From Pseudoalteromonas umbrosa (GTDB lineage Bacteria > Pseudomonadota > Gammaproteobacteria > Enterobacterales > Alteromonadaceae), in NCBI RefSeq assembly GCF_030125375.1, contig NZ_JASJUU010000007.1, positions 327,941 through 391,940 on the forward strand: a stretch of 64,000 nucleotides of DNA, written 5' to 3'. A program made the translations under genes and the position numbers. This document shows, one piece after another, positions 42,791 to 51,329 of this stretch (its first letter is position 1; every line of letters starts with the position of its first letter). The notes beneath the pieces were generated by a model. The model was given only the letters and a program-made list of their open reading frames with translations, had not been told where the DNA came from and did no database searches.

Positions 42791-43777
42791 TTATCCTTGC
42801 GCTAAAAGTTCACTGAGTTCTATTAGAGCTGCATTTGCTCTAGATATATAATTCGCCATCACTAATGAGTGATTAGCTACAAAACCAAAGCCACTGCCAT
42901 TCAAAATTACCGGGCTCCATACAGTTTCCTGTGTGGCTTCTAACTCCCTAATAATTTGCTGTAAGCTCACTTTGGCATTTTTCTTTTCCAACACATCGGA
43001 AAAATCATGTTCTACAGCCTTCAAAAAGTGCAATAGTGCCCATGTTGCACCTCGAGACTCATAAAAAACATCATCAATTTTCCACCATGATGTCTTGACT
43101 ACTGACTGCTGCTTACCCGCAGTCGCCTGAGCTGCATTTGCATCCCCTGCTAGGTCAGTATTTATTCGTTCTTGCCCAACACTGGCACTAAGTCTTTGAC
43201 TCAGGCTACCCATGCGCTTTTCCGCTTCTTTTAACCAACCTCTCAAGTTATCTGCACGTGCATAAAACTGGCTATCAACTTGAGTTTGATTCGCTATCTG
43301 CGCTTGATACTCTTGTAAAAAATTAATTCCCGCTTGATACTCGCTTTCCGCGCTCGGTAATATCCAAGCTGTTGAGCTTATATTAAATTTAGGTTGCGCT
43401 TTCTTTAAACTTGGATGTTCAGTAGACTGTGATTGTGAACGGCTGAAGTCTTTGCGCATCGACAACGCTAAGTCTCTCGACATTTCAAGCACACCAAACT
43501 CCCAGGCTGGCATGTTATCCATTAAAACACTAGGAGGAAGCACATCATTTGACAAGTAACCTCCGGGCTTATCTAATAATGTTTGCATTACCTCAACTAA
43601 CGTATTTGCTGTAACGTACCCTGTTACTAAAGTTGTTTTTTGCTCGTCAGCACGCAATTTTGCACGTTCTACCACATCAAACTGTTCAGGCTCAAAACTC
43701 CAATACACCGCCAATATATAACCTAAAACGACGATACCAGCCAGTGCGGCAAATACCTTGCCTTTATGTTCTTTCAT
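42791..43777 (-). CDS. DUF2333 family membrane-anchored protein
   Basis: A 328-residue protein with one transmembrane helix (residues 9-27) and a large domain beyond it, matching DUF2333: TLVTGYVTANTLVEVMQTLL, KPGGYLSNDVLPP, MPAWEFGVLEMSRDLALSMR. Its role is unknown. It sits between a copper-chaperone-like gene (8 nt gap) and the TIGR04219 barrel gene (4 nt gap) in one operon, hinting at a cell-envelope role. Confidence 0.88.
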   Translation of the reverse strand: MKEHKGKVFAALAGIVVLGYILAVYWSFEPEQFDVVERAKLRADEQKTTLVTGYVTANTLVEVMQTLLDKPGGYLSNDVLPPSVLMDNMPAWEFGVLEMSRDLALSMRKDFSRSQSQSTEHPSLKKAQPKFNISSTAWILPSAESEYQAGINFLQEYQAQIANQTQVDSQFYARADNLRGWLKEAEKRMGSLSQRLSASVGQERINTDLAGDANAAQATAGKQQSVVKTSWWKIDDVFYESRGATWALLHFLKAVEHDFSDVLEKKNAKVSLQQIIRELEATQETVWSPVILNGSGFGFVANHSLVMANYISRANAALIELSELLAQG

Positions 43778-43785
43778 CCTAGCTC

Positions 43786-44301
43786 CTAATGATGATGATG
43801 GTGTGACTCATTGGAAAATTCATCTTTTAAAGAAACAACTTTGATAGTACTTTCAACTTTTTCACCACCAGAAAAATATAGTGTGAGTTTGCGGGTTTCG
43901 CCTACTTTTAACTTAATTTTTGGATCAAAACCCATTAGGTGATAACCGCCTGGTTTAAATTCAACATGCCCTTTAGCTGAGACAATAAGCGCTTTTACAG
44001 GCTGCATTTTCATTATGCCGTTACTGTGAATATGCTCATGAATTTCAACACGACCTAGCCCTTCAATTTTAGCGCTTACAATAGTAATAGGCTTGTCTGT
44101 ATTGTTGTGCAGCGTCATATAACCAGCCGTAGACTTCGCAGCCGGCAGAAAAGCACGAATCTTAGCTTTGTTAACCTGAAGACCCACTGAATCTTGAACC
44201 ACTTGATGTTGATGATGGTCATGACCATCATGTTGATGATTATGAGCAGCTCCGAAAAAAGACAAAGACAACAGAGATACAAATGCAAACGCTTTACGCA
44301 T
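43786..44301 (-). CDS. PCu(A)C-type periplasmic copper chaperone with His-rich ends
   Basis: A 171-residue exported protein (signal peptide about 1-19) of the PCu(A)C family, which binds Cu(I) and delivers it to cytochrome oxidase. The family motif is visible: HEHIHSNGIMKMQP supplies His and Met ligands, and HLMGF follows about 20 residues later with His and Met. Two His-rich segments are unusual: HNHQHDGHDHHQH just after the signal peptide, and five consecutive His at the very C terminus. These could add extra metal sites. First gene of the operon with DUF2333 and TIGR04219. Confidence 0.9.
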   Translation of the reverse strand: MRKAFAFVSLLSLSFFGAAHNHQHDGHDHHQHQVVQDSVGLQVNKAKIRAFLPAAKSTAGYMTLHNNTDKPITIVSAKIEGLGRVEIHEHIHSNGIMKMQPVKALIVSAKGHVEFKPGGYHLMGFDPKIKLKVGETRKLTLYFSGGEKVESTIKVVSLKDEFSNESHHHHH

Positions 44302-44408
44302 GGCTGGATTCCTTTAATTCTGATTTAAACAGTATTAGATACGATGATTATACCGTTCTTGAGCACTGAATTCACAGCAAATTATATGGCCACCAGCTTT
44401 AAATAACA

Positions 44409-44732
44409 TCAATATTCAGGGGCTTTTTCAAATACTAACCAAGCAAGTACCAATATCATAAATAAAGGAATTGCTATCATGACGGAGTTAAATAAAAATG
44501 CCAATACTAGCCCAATGAGCATAACTAACCCGACTCCCAGTATTCCGACACTGAGTAACGCCACAATCGCAATTCCACAAACCATCAGTAACAGAAAGCC
44601 AAAAAACTCTAAACCAACCCAACCTAACTCTTGAAACAAATCTGATAAGCCCAGTGCAGTATATGGAATGGATAACCATGAAAATAGCAGTGCCCCCAGT
44701 AATGCACATAATATTAACGCCACTGTTTTCAT
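44409..44732 (-). CDS. Small membrane protein in the psp operon
   Basis: A 107-residue, very hydrophobic protein with about four transmembrane segments separated by short loops. No family recognised. It begins 8 nt after the pspC stop, so it is very likely part of the pspA-pspC unit and may assist the envelope-stress proteins, but this is only positional. A longer frame to 44784 in another phase is a shadow. Confidence 0.7.
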   Translation of the reverse strand: MKTVALILCALLGALLFSWLSIPYTALGLSDLFQELGWVGLEFFGFLLLMVCGIAIVALLSVGILGVGLVMLIGLVLAFLFNSVMIAIPLFMILVLAWLVFEKAPEY

Positions 44733-44740
44733 AACGCCTC

Positions 44741-44941
44741 CTATTTCTTATCTGATAAACAAAGCCACCCAATGAAGTAACCAATAATGCAAGGCCAAGT
44801 AAATTTTAATGCCATTAATACCAACAGCAAGCGAACTAACCAAACAGGTAAGTCGATGCGTTTTGCAACTTCACTGCAAACACCCGCAATTTTCTTTCTA
44901 CCTCGAGGGTTCAAGGTACTCTCATATTTTCGTGAATGCAT
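44741..44941 (-). CDS. pspC: PspC domain protein
   Basis: A 66-residue inner-membrane protein with the PspC layout: a short soluble segment with LNPRGRKKIAGVCSEVAKRIDLPVWLVR and then a hydrophobic stretch (about residues 30-60). PspC takes part in sensing envelope stress and releasing PspA-mediated control. It lies 9 nt from pspA. It is shorter than E. coli PspC, which has an extra C-terminal region. Confidence 0.87.
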   Translation of the reverse strand: MHSRKYESTLNPRGRKKIAGVCSEVAKRIDLPVWLVRLLLVLMALKFTWPCIIGYFIGWLCLSDKK

Positions 44942-44950
44942 AGCTTTCTC

Positions 44951-45628
44951 CTACTGAGACAAAGGCTTACTTGACGATGCTAAAGCAACTTTTCGCTTTA
45001 AAGACTGCATCATGGACGTGACATTTTCATGTTGGATCAATCGATTCAATTCATCCATTGTTTTATGTGCTTGACTCGTAAATGAGTGACCATGTGGAGA
45101 TTCTGTTGATGTGAGCTTTCTTTCCCACTCTGAGATATGTGACGCTAAATCTTGCATAGCGGGTCCATGCAAAGCTTGTTTTAGTTTAAGGCGTGCACGT
45201 AAACACTCTTCTTTAATACTGTGACTATGGCTTTCATTTTTAGTATTGCTTTGCTGGACTGACTGCAAAGCAATATACTCCTGCTCCAATTTATTTAACG
45301 CTTGAGACAAGTTTTCAAGATGCGTTTTTAATGACGATAATTTATTTTGACAGCTAAACTTTTCATTTAAAGCCGCCTTCGCCAAATCCTCTCTGCCCTT
45401 TTCTAAAGCGTACTGTGCTTTTTCATACCAGTCTGCAATAGCACCCTCATAGTTAACGACTTGTTTGCGGGCTGACGACGCTTCCGTTTTCAATTGGATA
45501 ATGAGCGCCTGGATACGCGCAGATGCGTCATTGATATTCGGTGAACAGCGCTCTCTAGAGCAGGCATCACCGAGTAACGTGTTAAATTCCGATTTAATTA
45601 GATCTTCGATGCGGTTGATTAAAGCCAT
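44951..45628 (-). CDS. pspA: PspA/IM30 family protein
   Basis: A 225-residue mostly helical coiled-coil protein (residues ~15-200), opening MALINRIEDLIKSEFNTLL as in PspA/IM30 proteins, which bind membrane lipid and stabilise damaged membranes. The middle has the usual long helices (EKAQYALEKGREDLAKAALNEK). It is the first gene of the pspA-pspC-membrane-protein operon. No pspF activator or pspB gene is seen nearby, so regulation must differ from E. coli. Confidence 0.88.
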   Translation of the reverse strand: MALINRIEDLIKSEFNTLLGDACSRERCSPNINDASARIQALIIQLKTEASSARKQVVNYEGAIADWYEKAQYALEKGREDLAKAALNEKFSCQNKLSSLKTHLENLSQALNKLEQEYIALQSVQQSNTKNESHSHSIKEECLRARLKLKQALHGPAMQDLASHISEWERKLTSTESPHGHSFTSQAHKTMDELNRLIQHENVTSMMQSLKRKVALASSSKPLSQ

Positions 45629-45760
45629 TACATGTTCCTTAATAACATATGATGACTCTAATGTTCCAAACTCTATGCCAAATATTAAAACCTATTAAAA
45701 ACAGAAGCTTAATAAAATGTGTAGCACTTAAAAATAAAGTAGATGATTAAAATGTGGTAA

Positions 45761-45792
45761 ATATGACCAAAAAATTGTTTTTTTGGTCATAT
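45761..45792. terminator. Palindromic terminator downstream of dusA
   Basis: ATATGACCAAAAAA (45761-45774), a 3-nt loop and TTTTTTTGGTCATAT (45778-45792) form a long stem with T-rich and A-rich arms, 7 nt beyond the dusA stop. Confidence 0.8.
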
Positions 45793-45798
45793 ATGATT

Positions 45799-46812
45799 TT
45801 AGACTTCAGGTACAAACGTAAGTGCTTTTTCCATGACGCTAATATCTGCGTCTTTCTTATGACCATTTTCAGATAAGTGACGTCTGTAGCCGCGTGCACC
45901 TGGTTGATTTTGGAAGATTCCCAACATATGACGTGCAATATGCCAGAAATTTGCACCACGCGTCATCTCTTGCTCAAAGTAATCATACATACTACGTACA
46001 ACCTCATGACGAGTCTGTGTGAATGGTGCATCCCCATATAACTTTTCATCAACTTGTGACAGTAAGAAAGGGTTGCTATACGCTTCTCGGCCAACCATTA
46101 CACCATCCAAATGCTCCAAATGATGCAGACACTCTTCTAGCGTCTTAACTCCGCCATTAATGCTGATATGCAGGTTCGCATAGTCTTGCTTTAACTTATA
46201 AACTCTGGGGTAATCAAGCGGTGGAATTTCTCTATTTTCTTTTGGGCTTAACCCCTGCAACCAAGCTTTTCTTGCATGAATAATAAAATCATCACACCCA
46301 ACTTTATGGGATGCCTCAATCAAGGCTGTTAAGAATTCATAAGAATCTTGCTCATCGATACCAATGCGCGTTTTCACTGTTACCGGGATAGATACTTCTG
46401 CTTTCATTGCAGCAACACATTCAGCAACAAGGTTTGGTTCAGCCATCAAACAAGCACCAAACCGGCCGTTTTGAACTCTATCAGAAGGACAGCCAACATT
46501 TAAATTCACTTCATTGTAGCCATATTCTTGAGCGCGTTTAGCACACTCAGCCAGAGCTGTTGGATCAGAACCACCTAGTTGCAATGCAACTGGCATTTCA
46601 TGCTCGCCAAACGCTAAATAATCACCTTTACCATAGATAATTGCACCTGTGGTTATCATCTCCGTATACAAAACAGCATGTTTGCTCAGTTTGCGATGAA
46701 ATGTTCGACAATGCCGATCAGTCCAATCTAGCATAGGTGCAACGGAGAAGCGGCGAAACGCCGAATCGCTTGTATTTAGTGGGCTAACGCCTGATTTATC
46801 AGTACTTTTCAT
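45799..46812 (-). CDS. dusA: DusA, tRNA-dihydrouridine(20/20a) synthase
   Basis: A flavoprotein that reduces uridines at positions 20/20a of tRNA. It matches E. coli DusA throughout: FSVAPMLDWTDRHCR near residue 22, YTEMITTGAI, the catalytic Cys in NLNVGCPSDRVQNG, HARKAWLQGLSPKENREIPP and GVMVGREAYSNPF. The N-terminal ~20 residues are not conserved. The 5' end of dusA is a known target of integrases of prophages and genomic islands, and here a degraded integrase reading frame begins 108 bp upstream on the other strand. The gene itself is intact. Confidence 0.96.
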   Translation of the reverse strand: MKSTDKSGVSPLNTSDSAFRRFSVAPMLDWTDRHCRTFHRKLSKHAVLYTEMITTGAIIYGKGDYLAFGEHEMPVALQLGGSDPTALAECAKRAQEYGYNEVNLNVGCPSDRVQNGRFGACLMAEPNLVAECVAAMKAEVSIPVTVKTRIGIDEQDSYEFLTALIEASHKVGCDDFIIHARKAWLQGLSPKENREIPPLDYPRVYKLKQDYANLHISINGGVKTLEECLHHLEHLDGVMVGREAYSNPFLLSQVDEKLYGDAPFTQTRHEVVRSMYDYFEQEMTRGANFWHIARHMLGIFQNQPGARGYRRHLSENGHKKDADISVMEKALTFVPEV

Positions 46813-46920
46813 AGTGACTATTTTACCTGATTTGCGCTTGTTTTAGCCTATTTTTCGATGAATGGTACCCCATAGGCACCCCCAAAAAGTAGGACGGGAA
46901 CCCTTTAAGGAGAGCTTCGA

Positions 46921-47162
46921 ATGGCATTTTACGCAATAGAAAAACGCAAGACTACAAGCGGTGAAACTCGATACAAGTGTCGAGTTAGAGCAAAGTTTAA
47001 TGGCAAGATTATACACAATGAAAGTAAAACATTCAGCAAAATGAGCATAGCCGATAAATGGAGTCGCAACGTGTTGAAGAGGTGGAAGAAGAGATTTTGA
47101 AGGGAATAGAGCAAAACTGTCCCCCTAGGTGTTCTTTTAGACATGTATACAAAAAGCAATGA
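46921..47162 (+). pseudogene. Remnant of a tyrosine integrase (dusA-type), frameshifted and truncated
   Basis: From ATG 46921, preceded by AAGGAG, the frame gives MAFYAIEKRKTTSGETRYKC.. and a later KTFSKMSIADKW, then a stop at 47098-47100. This is the N-terminal arm-binding region of a phage-type integrase. After the Trp the alternative frame (from 47064) continues S-Q-R-V-E-E-V-E-E-E-I-L-K-G, the normal continuation, before running into unrelated sequence and a stop at 47160. So a single base was lost and the catalytic domain (normally ~300 more residues) is gone. It points away from dusA as expected for an element integrated there. Confidence 0.75.
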
Positions 47163-47229
47163 ATGACAAAATGACAATACAGAGGCAATAATGACAAAAA
47201 CACAGCACAATATCTCTGTATGACCTAAT

Positions 47230-47790
47230 TTAAAATTTTGAATACAGCCCTCTTTTTCGTAAAATTAACTTAGCTGGGTAACTCACCAGTGCAATGAGTG
47301 CCAAGGTATTACAGACTACAATGATCAAACTATAAAAAGGGTTTAACGCATTAAAATCGAAATAGCCCCTTGCGATAAGCTGTGCAAGAGTTAGTGATAG
47401 TTCGATAAACATTAAATACAACACTGTCCGCGTGATATTCGAAAACGCACATTGTCTGATTTCATGGAGCAAAAACAAAGAAACAAAAAATAAGGATAGG
47501 TTTAATAAAATAGAGAAGTAGAACAAACGCCTGAGCGAGATAGTATCCATAGATAGAGACATGATATGCTCAGTTATCGTAGTACCAGTTATGTAAAATA
47601 CCACAATACATAAGCCTGTTAGGAAACAAGAATGGAGGATATGATCTTCTGTGCTTTTTAAGCTACTCTTACCACCAAAAAATAAGCTAAACCTTCTTTC
47701 CCAAAACATAACAACTAAAAATAAAACGGCTAAAAGAAAAAGCCCCCTAAAAGACCAATCAATATAAGTAAGTATCTCATTAATATACAT
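47230..47790 (-). CDS. Five-TM membrane protein of unknown function
   Basis: A 186-residue protein with about five hydrophobic segments (roughly residues 12-30, 50-72, 86-110, 118-142 and 150-175) and a basic C-terminal tail. No family recognised. AAGGA sits 9 nt before ATG. It starts 35 nt after the small double-glycine-leader peptide gene on the same strand, so they are probably co-transcribed. An immunity or export-helper role for the peptide is possible but unproven. The surrounding DNA is visibly more AT-rich than the core genes. Confidence 0.7.
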   Translation of the reverse strand: MYINEILTYIDWSFRGLFLLAVLFLVVMFWERRFSLFFGGKSSLKSTEDHILHSCFLTGLCIVVFYITGTTITEHIMSLSMDTISLRRLFYFSILLNLSLFFVSLFLLHEIRQCAFSNITRTVLYLMFIELSLTLAQLIARGYFDFNALNPFYSLIIVVCNTLALIALVSYPAKLILRKRGLYSKF

Positions 47791-47825
47791 CCTTTTCTGC
47801 CCACTCTTATAATTCTGATATTTTT

Positions 47826-47951
47826 CTATCGTGGAAACTCGAGTAACCTTTGCATCATTTCCGGAGGGTTTTTACCATTGTGCGTCCCACCTTGTACAAA
47901 ACTCATTTCTCTATCAGATAATACTCGCAAGATTTTTTTCTGCAATTTCAT
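47826..47951 (-). CDS. Small peptide with double-glycine-type leader (bacteriocin/RiPP-like precursor)
   Basis: A 41-residue ORF. The leader MKLQKKILRVLSDREMSFVQ-GG has the spacing of GG-type leaders cut by C39-peptidase ABC exporters (hydrophobic L, S, acidic E, M, V, then GG). The putative core after GG has 19 residues, THNGKNPPEMMQRLLEFPR. I chose the ATG at 47951 with AAGG upstream; the longer in-frame ORF to 48017 has an unlikely N terminus. No exporter, modification enzyme or protease gene lies in this window, so processing would need genes elsewhere. Function is inference only. Confidence 0.5.
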   Translation of the reverse strand: MKLQKKILRVLSDREMSFVQGGTHNGKNPPEMMQRLLEFPR

Positions 47952-48079
47952 GAGACAAAGCCTTATAATGAATATTTTTATAGCAGAAAATGTAACAACC
48001 CAATTTTGACAAGTCAAACATCAGTATACCGTTAAACTAAACAGTAATTAGGCATTTATCCTATGCTACAAGAGCCTTG

Positions 48080-48112
48080 TTTTGAGGTTATTCATCCTAC
48101 ATAACCTCAAAA
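48080..48112 (-). terminator. Inverted repeat after galE, probable terminator
   Basis: TTTTGAGGTTAT (48080-48091) and ATAACCTCAAAA (48101-48112) form a perfect 12-bp stem with a 9-nt loop, 21 nt after the galE stop. The T-rich arm is short, so termination is likely but not certain. Confidence 0.7.
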
Positions 48113-48133
48113 TCACACAGTAAATACAAGGTA

Positions 48134-49150
48134 TTATGAACTATAGCCTCTAGGGTTGTTTTTCTGCCATTTCCAAGAATCTTCCATCATAGAATTTAGC
48201 CCTCGCTCAGCCACCCACCCTAACTCTTGCTTGGCCTTTTCAGGTGCGGCATAACAGGCTGAAATATCGCCTGATCGACGAGGTTTAATATCATAAGGAA
48301 TCGTTTTATTCGATGCAGATTCAAACGCCTTCACCATATCTAAAACAGAGTAGCCATTGCCAGTACCTAAATTATAAATATGAACGCCATTTTCAGTGCT
48401 TATCTTCTGTAGAGACTTCAGGTGCCCTATTGCCAGATCAACAACATGAATGTAATCCCGCACACCTGTCCCATCATGGGTATCATAATCATTACCAAAT
48501 ACACCAAGCTTTTCTAGCTTACCTACCGCGACCTGTGTGATATAAGGCAATAGGTTGTTGGGAATACCATTGGGGTCTTCACCAATTAACCCTGTATGAT
48601 GTGCACCTACGGGATTAAAGTAACGTAAGATAACAAACGCCCATCTGTCGTCAGACTTAGCAACATCTTGCAAAACCATTTCCGCAATCAGTTTAGAAGT
48701 GCCGTATGGGTTGGTGGTACCACCAACAGGAAAATCTTCACGAATAGGTAGGCTATCTGGATCTCCATAAACAGTCGCTGATGAACTAAATACTAACTTA
48801 AATACATTCGCATCTTTCATCGCATCCAAAAGGTTAAGCGTTCCTTGAACATTTGTCTGGTAGTACTCTATTGGTTTTTGTACCGATTCACCTACAGATT
48901 TTAGCCCAGCAAAGTGGATAACTTGGTCTATATCATGTTTTGAAAAGACAGAGTCTAAAAAATCGCGGTCTAATACGTCCCCTTCATAAAACGTAACATC
49001 TTTACCTGCAATCTCTTTAACACGACTCAGCGCCACCTTGGATGAATTGGAAAGATTATCAACTACAATAACATCATCACCTTGGTTGAGTAACTCCACG
49101 ACAGTGTGCGAGCCAATATAACCCGCCCCACCTGTAACTAAAACCACCAT
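48134..49150 (-). CDS. galE: GalE, UDP-glucose 4-epimerase
   Basis: A 338-residue extended short-chain dehydrogenase. The NAD-binding GGAGYIGSHTVVELL is at the N terminus and the catalytic set SSSATVYG followed by YGTSK (Tyr-x-x-x-Lys) is visible, then RYFNPVGAH and GTGVRDYIHVVD. It interconverts UDP-glucose and UDP-galactose for surface polysaccharides. Length is normal. It stands alone on the minus strand; polysaccharide genes are not adjacent. ATG 49150. Confidence 0.96.
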   Translation of the reverse strand: MVVLVTGGAGYIGSHTVVELLNQGDDVIVVDNLSNSSKVALSRVKEIAGKDVTFYEGDVLDRDFLDSVFSKHDIDQVIHFAGLKSVGESVQKPIEYYQTNVQGTLNLLDAMKDANVFKLVFSSSATVYGDPDSLPIREDFPVGGTTNPYGTSKLIAEMVLQDVAKSDDRWAFVILRYFNPVGAHHTGLIGEDPNGIPNNLLPYITQVAVGKLEKLGVFGNDYDTHDGTGVRDYIHVVDLAIGHLKSLQKISTENGVHIYNLGTGNGYSVLDMVKAFESASNKTIPYDIKPRRSGDISACYAAPEKAKQELGWVAERGLNSMMEDSWKWQKNNPRGYSS

Positions 49151-49215
49151 GTTTTTCCTACCTAAAAATATATCATATACACTGGCTATATCACCGAGCT
49201 CGAATTATATAGCGT

Positions 49216-50079
49216 TTATCGCGCACAGACAAAAGCCAAACTACCCTCATAATAGCTTAATCTGGTAATATTCGTATCACAATAGTCTTGCAAATTGCGC
49301 CATAAAGATACAGATTTAGGTGTATCAATATCCCTTGTATATATTTTATTGTCTAGTGCATAGGCCACAACATTGTCGTTCATCCAAGTATAATCCCGAA
49401 TAGTGCTAGGTAATCTGAAGTGTTTTCGAACTGAATTATGCTGACTTGAGTAGGTTGCAAACCACTGTTCGCCATCTACCATATATGTAAAACTATATAT
49501 ATCTCTCGCAGAATTATAAGCTAGGCTGCGTCCAATATCTTTTGCTACAACCTTAGGCAAATGTCCTGATAGATTTGTAAACTGTAGCGAATGTGGCTGG
49601 CCTAAAATGAACAGAATAACCTCTTCATTTTTACCCCAAACATGATAACCCACAGGTTTAATATGCTCGAAAATACGTGATGTCGATTGTGATTTATCCT
49701 CTGGGTAAAACCACAGTCTTTGCTCCCCAGACTTTTCTACTACTATGGTTGATATGCCTTTTTTATGTGGGAAAATTGTAGGGGAATACTCTGATTCAGG
49801 CGTATTCGTCAAATTAGTATGCGAATTATCGTCAAAGCGGTATAAAAACAAATCTGTTTGAGATTGCCCCTGCACTTCAACTTCTTTAGTGTAGTAGACC
49901 CCATCGTCTGTTATCAGTGGCTGATTATTATAGGCACTTTTATCTGTCAGGGGCTGCACAGTAAACCCGCTCTCTCCCTCTTGTGCCAACCATATTTGGC
50001 TTTTGGGCATTGCAGCCTGTACATGTGTAAGGATAATAAAGCTACACACCACCAGCGCATTATTTATGGCTTTATACAT
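49216..50079 (-). CDS. Exported TolB-like beta-propeller protein
   Basis: A 287-residue exported protein with signal peptide (residues 1-22, ..HVQA-AM). The mature part reads as repeated PD40/WD40-like blades (YSPTIFPHKKGISTIVV, GEQWFATYSS, VVAYALDNKIYTRDI), so a periplasmic or surface propeller. Similar propellers appear in the S9 peptidases and the CadC-like regulator in this window. Two Cys near the C terminus may form a disulphide. No partner is apparent; galE lies directly downstream. Confidence 0.72.
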   Translation of the reverse strand: MYKAINNALVVCSFIILTHVQAAMPKSQIWLAQEGESGFTVQPLTDKSAYNNQPLITDDGVYYTKEVEVQGQSQTDLFLYRFDDNSHTNLTNTPESEYSPTIFPHKKGISTIVVEKSGEQRLWFYPEDKSQSTSRIFEHIKPVGYHVWGKNEEVILFILGQPHSLQFTNLSGHLPKVVAKDIGRSLAYNSARDIYSFTYMVDGEQWFATYSSQHNSVRKHFRLPSTIRDYTWMNDNVVAYALDNKIYTRDIDTPKSVSLWRNLQDYCDTNITRLSYYEGSLAFVCAR

Positions 50080-50367
50080 TGTGATTCCTTTTTATTTTTG
50101 ATCTTACCCAGTACACACTTCAAAAACCAATAAAATCTCACATTTAAATACACCCACGATATATGAAAAATAACCTATGCTCGCAAAGCGCTTGCGAAAT
50201 TTTTGTCTTTCAGTAACATCAAATTAAAGTTCCAGTGATGATGGCAGCGAATTTGTTATGCTTCACATGACTTAATGCAGAAGCGCGATTGGTGCGCAAC
50301 AACACTCGGCTAGCACGCTGTTAAATAAGTGAGGCCGCGATTAGATTCCGTTTTTATTGAGGTTATC

Positions 50368-51267
50368 ATGTCACAACAACATCCAATCATTGCTATCACA
50401 GGAAGCTCAGGCGCTGGAACCACCACCACCACTAATGCAATTAAACATATTTTCCGCAGTCTCGACGCCAAAGCCGCACTCGTTGAAGGAGATAGCTTTC
50501 ATCGCTACACGCGCCCTGAAATGGATAAACTCAAACGCGAAGCCTTACAAGAGGGCAAGCACCTAAGTTACTTTGGCCAACAAGCCAATGACTTTGCAGC
50601 CCTTGAAGAGTTATTTGCCAGTTATGGAAAGACAGGAAACGGGAGTATACGTAAGTACTTACATACATTCGATGATGCTGTTCCTTATAATCAATTACCT
50701 GGCACATTTACACCATACCAAGACCTAGAAAAAAACACTGATATGCTGTTTTATGAAGGCTTGCATGGTGGGGTGGTAACAGAAGAACATAATGTGGCTA
50801 AACATGTCGACTTACTCATTGGCATGGTGCCTATCATTAACCTTGAATGGATCCAAAAGCTCATTAGAGACACACATGAGCGTGGCCACTCACGAGAAGC
50901 TGTAATGACTTCTATCGTGCGAAGTATGGATGATTATATCAATCACATCACACCACAATTTTCTCGCACACACATTAATTTTCAGCGCGTACCAACAGTC
51001 GATACATCTAACCCCTTCAGCGCGAAAGACATTCCTTCACTGGATGAAAGTTTTGTGGTGATCCGTTTTCGCGGCATTGAAGATGTGAACTTCCCTTATT
51101 ACTTGCAAATGATTGAAGGCAGCTTCATGTCACGGGTCAATACCTTGGTTGTCCCTGGTGGTAAGATGGGTTTGGCGATGGAATTGGTATTAACACCACT
51201 TATTAAAGATTTGCTCATCAAAAAACGTGCCTATGAAAATTTAGCACCCACAGAGCTCAACATTTAA
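50368..51267 (+). CDS. prkB: PrkB, phosphoribulokinase family protein
   Basis: A 299-residue P-loop kinase of the phosphoribulokinase/uridine kinase fold. The Walker A GSSGAGTTTTTNA is at the N terminus, then VEGDSFHRYTRPEMDKLKRE and FYEGLHGG. In heterotrophic gammaproteobacteria PrkB is present without RuBisCO, and its physiological substrate is uncertain. I chose ATG 50368 with GAGG 6 nt upstream; a GTG at 50329 in frame is less likely. It is monocistronic after a 288-bp intergenic gap. Confidence 0.9.
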   Translation: MSQQHPIIAITGSSGAGTTTTTNAIKHIFRSLDAKAALVEGDSFHRYTRPEMDKLKREALQEGKHLSYFGQQANDFAALEELFASYGKTGNGSIRKYLHTFDDAVPYNQLPGTFTPYQDLEKNTDMLFYEGLHGGVVTEEHNVAKHVDLLIGMVPIINLEWIQKLIRDTHERGHSREAVMTSIVRSMDDYINHITPQFSRTHINFQRVPTVDTSNPFSAKDIPSLDESFVVIRFRGIEDVNFPYYLQMIEGSFMSRVNTLVVPGGKMGLAMELVLTPLIKDLLIKKRAYENLAPTELNI

Positions 51268-51329
51268 ATTTGCCTTATTTCACGTTCCCTCAGTAAACTA
51301 GCTATTCAAAATTGAGGGATATGAAATAA

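Noticed and set aside
43786..43806. C-terminal His run as a cloning tag artefact
   Set aside because: The gene is in a natural operon and the protein also has a second His-rich segment at its N terminus, so the run is native.
44488..44784. 98-codon reading frame overlapping the small psp-operon membrane protein
   Set aside because: It overlaps both pspC and the four-TM gene in another phase and lacks family features; the 107-codon frame has a cleaner hydrophobic pattern and position.
47826..47951. Full lanthipeptide or microcin gene cluster
   Set aside because: No LanM/LanB, YcaO, C39 exporter or protease gene lies nearby; only a leader-like peptide can be claimed.
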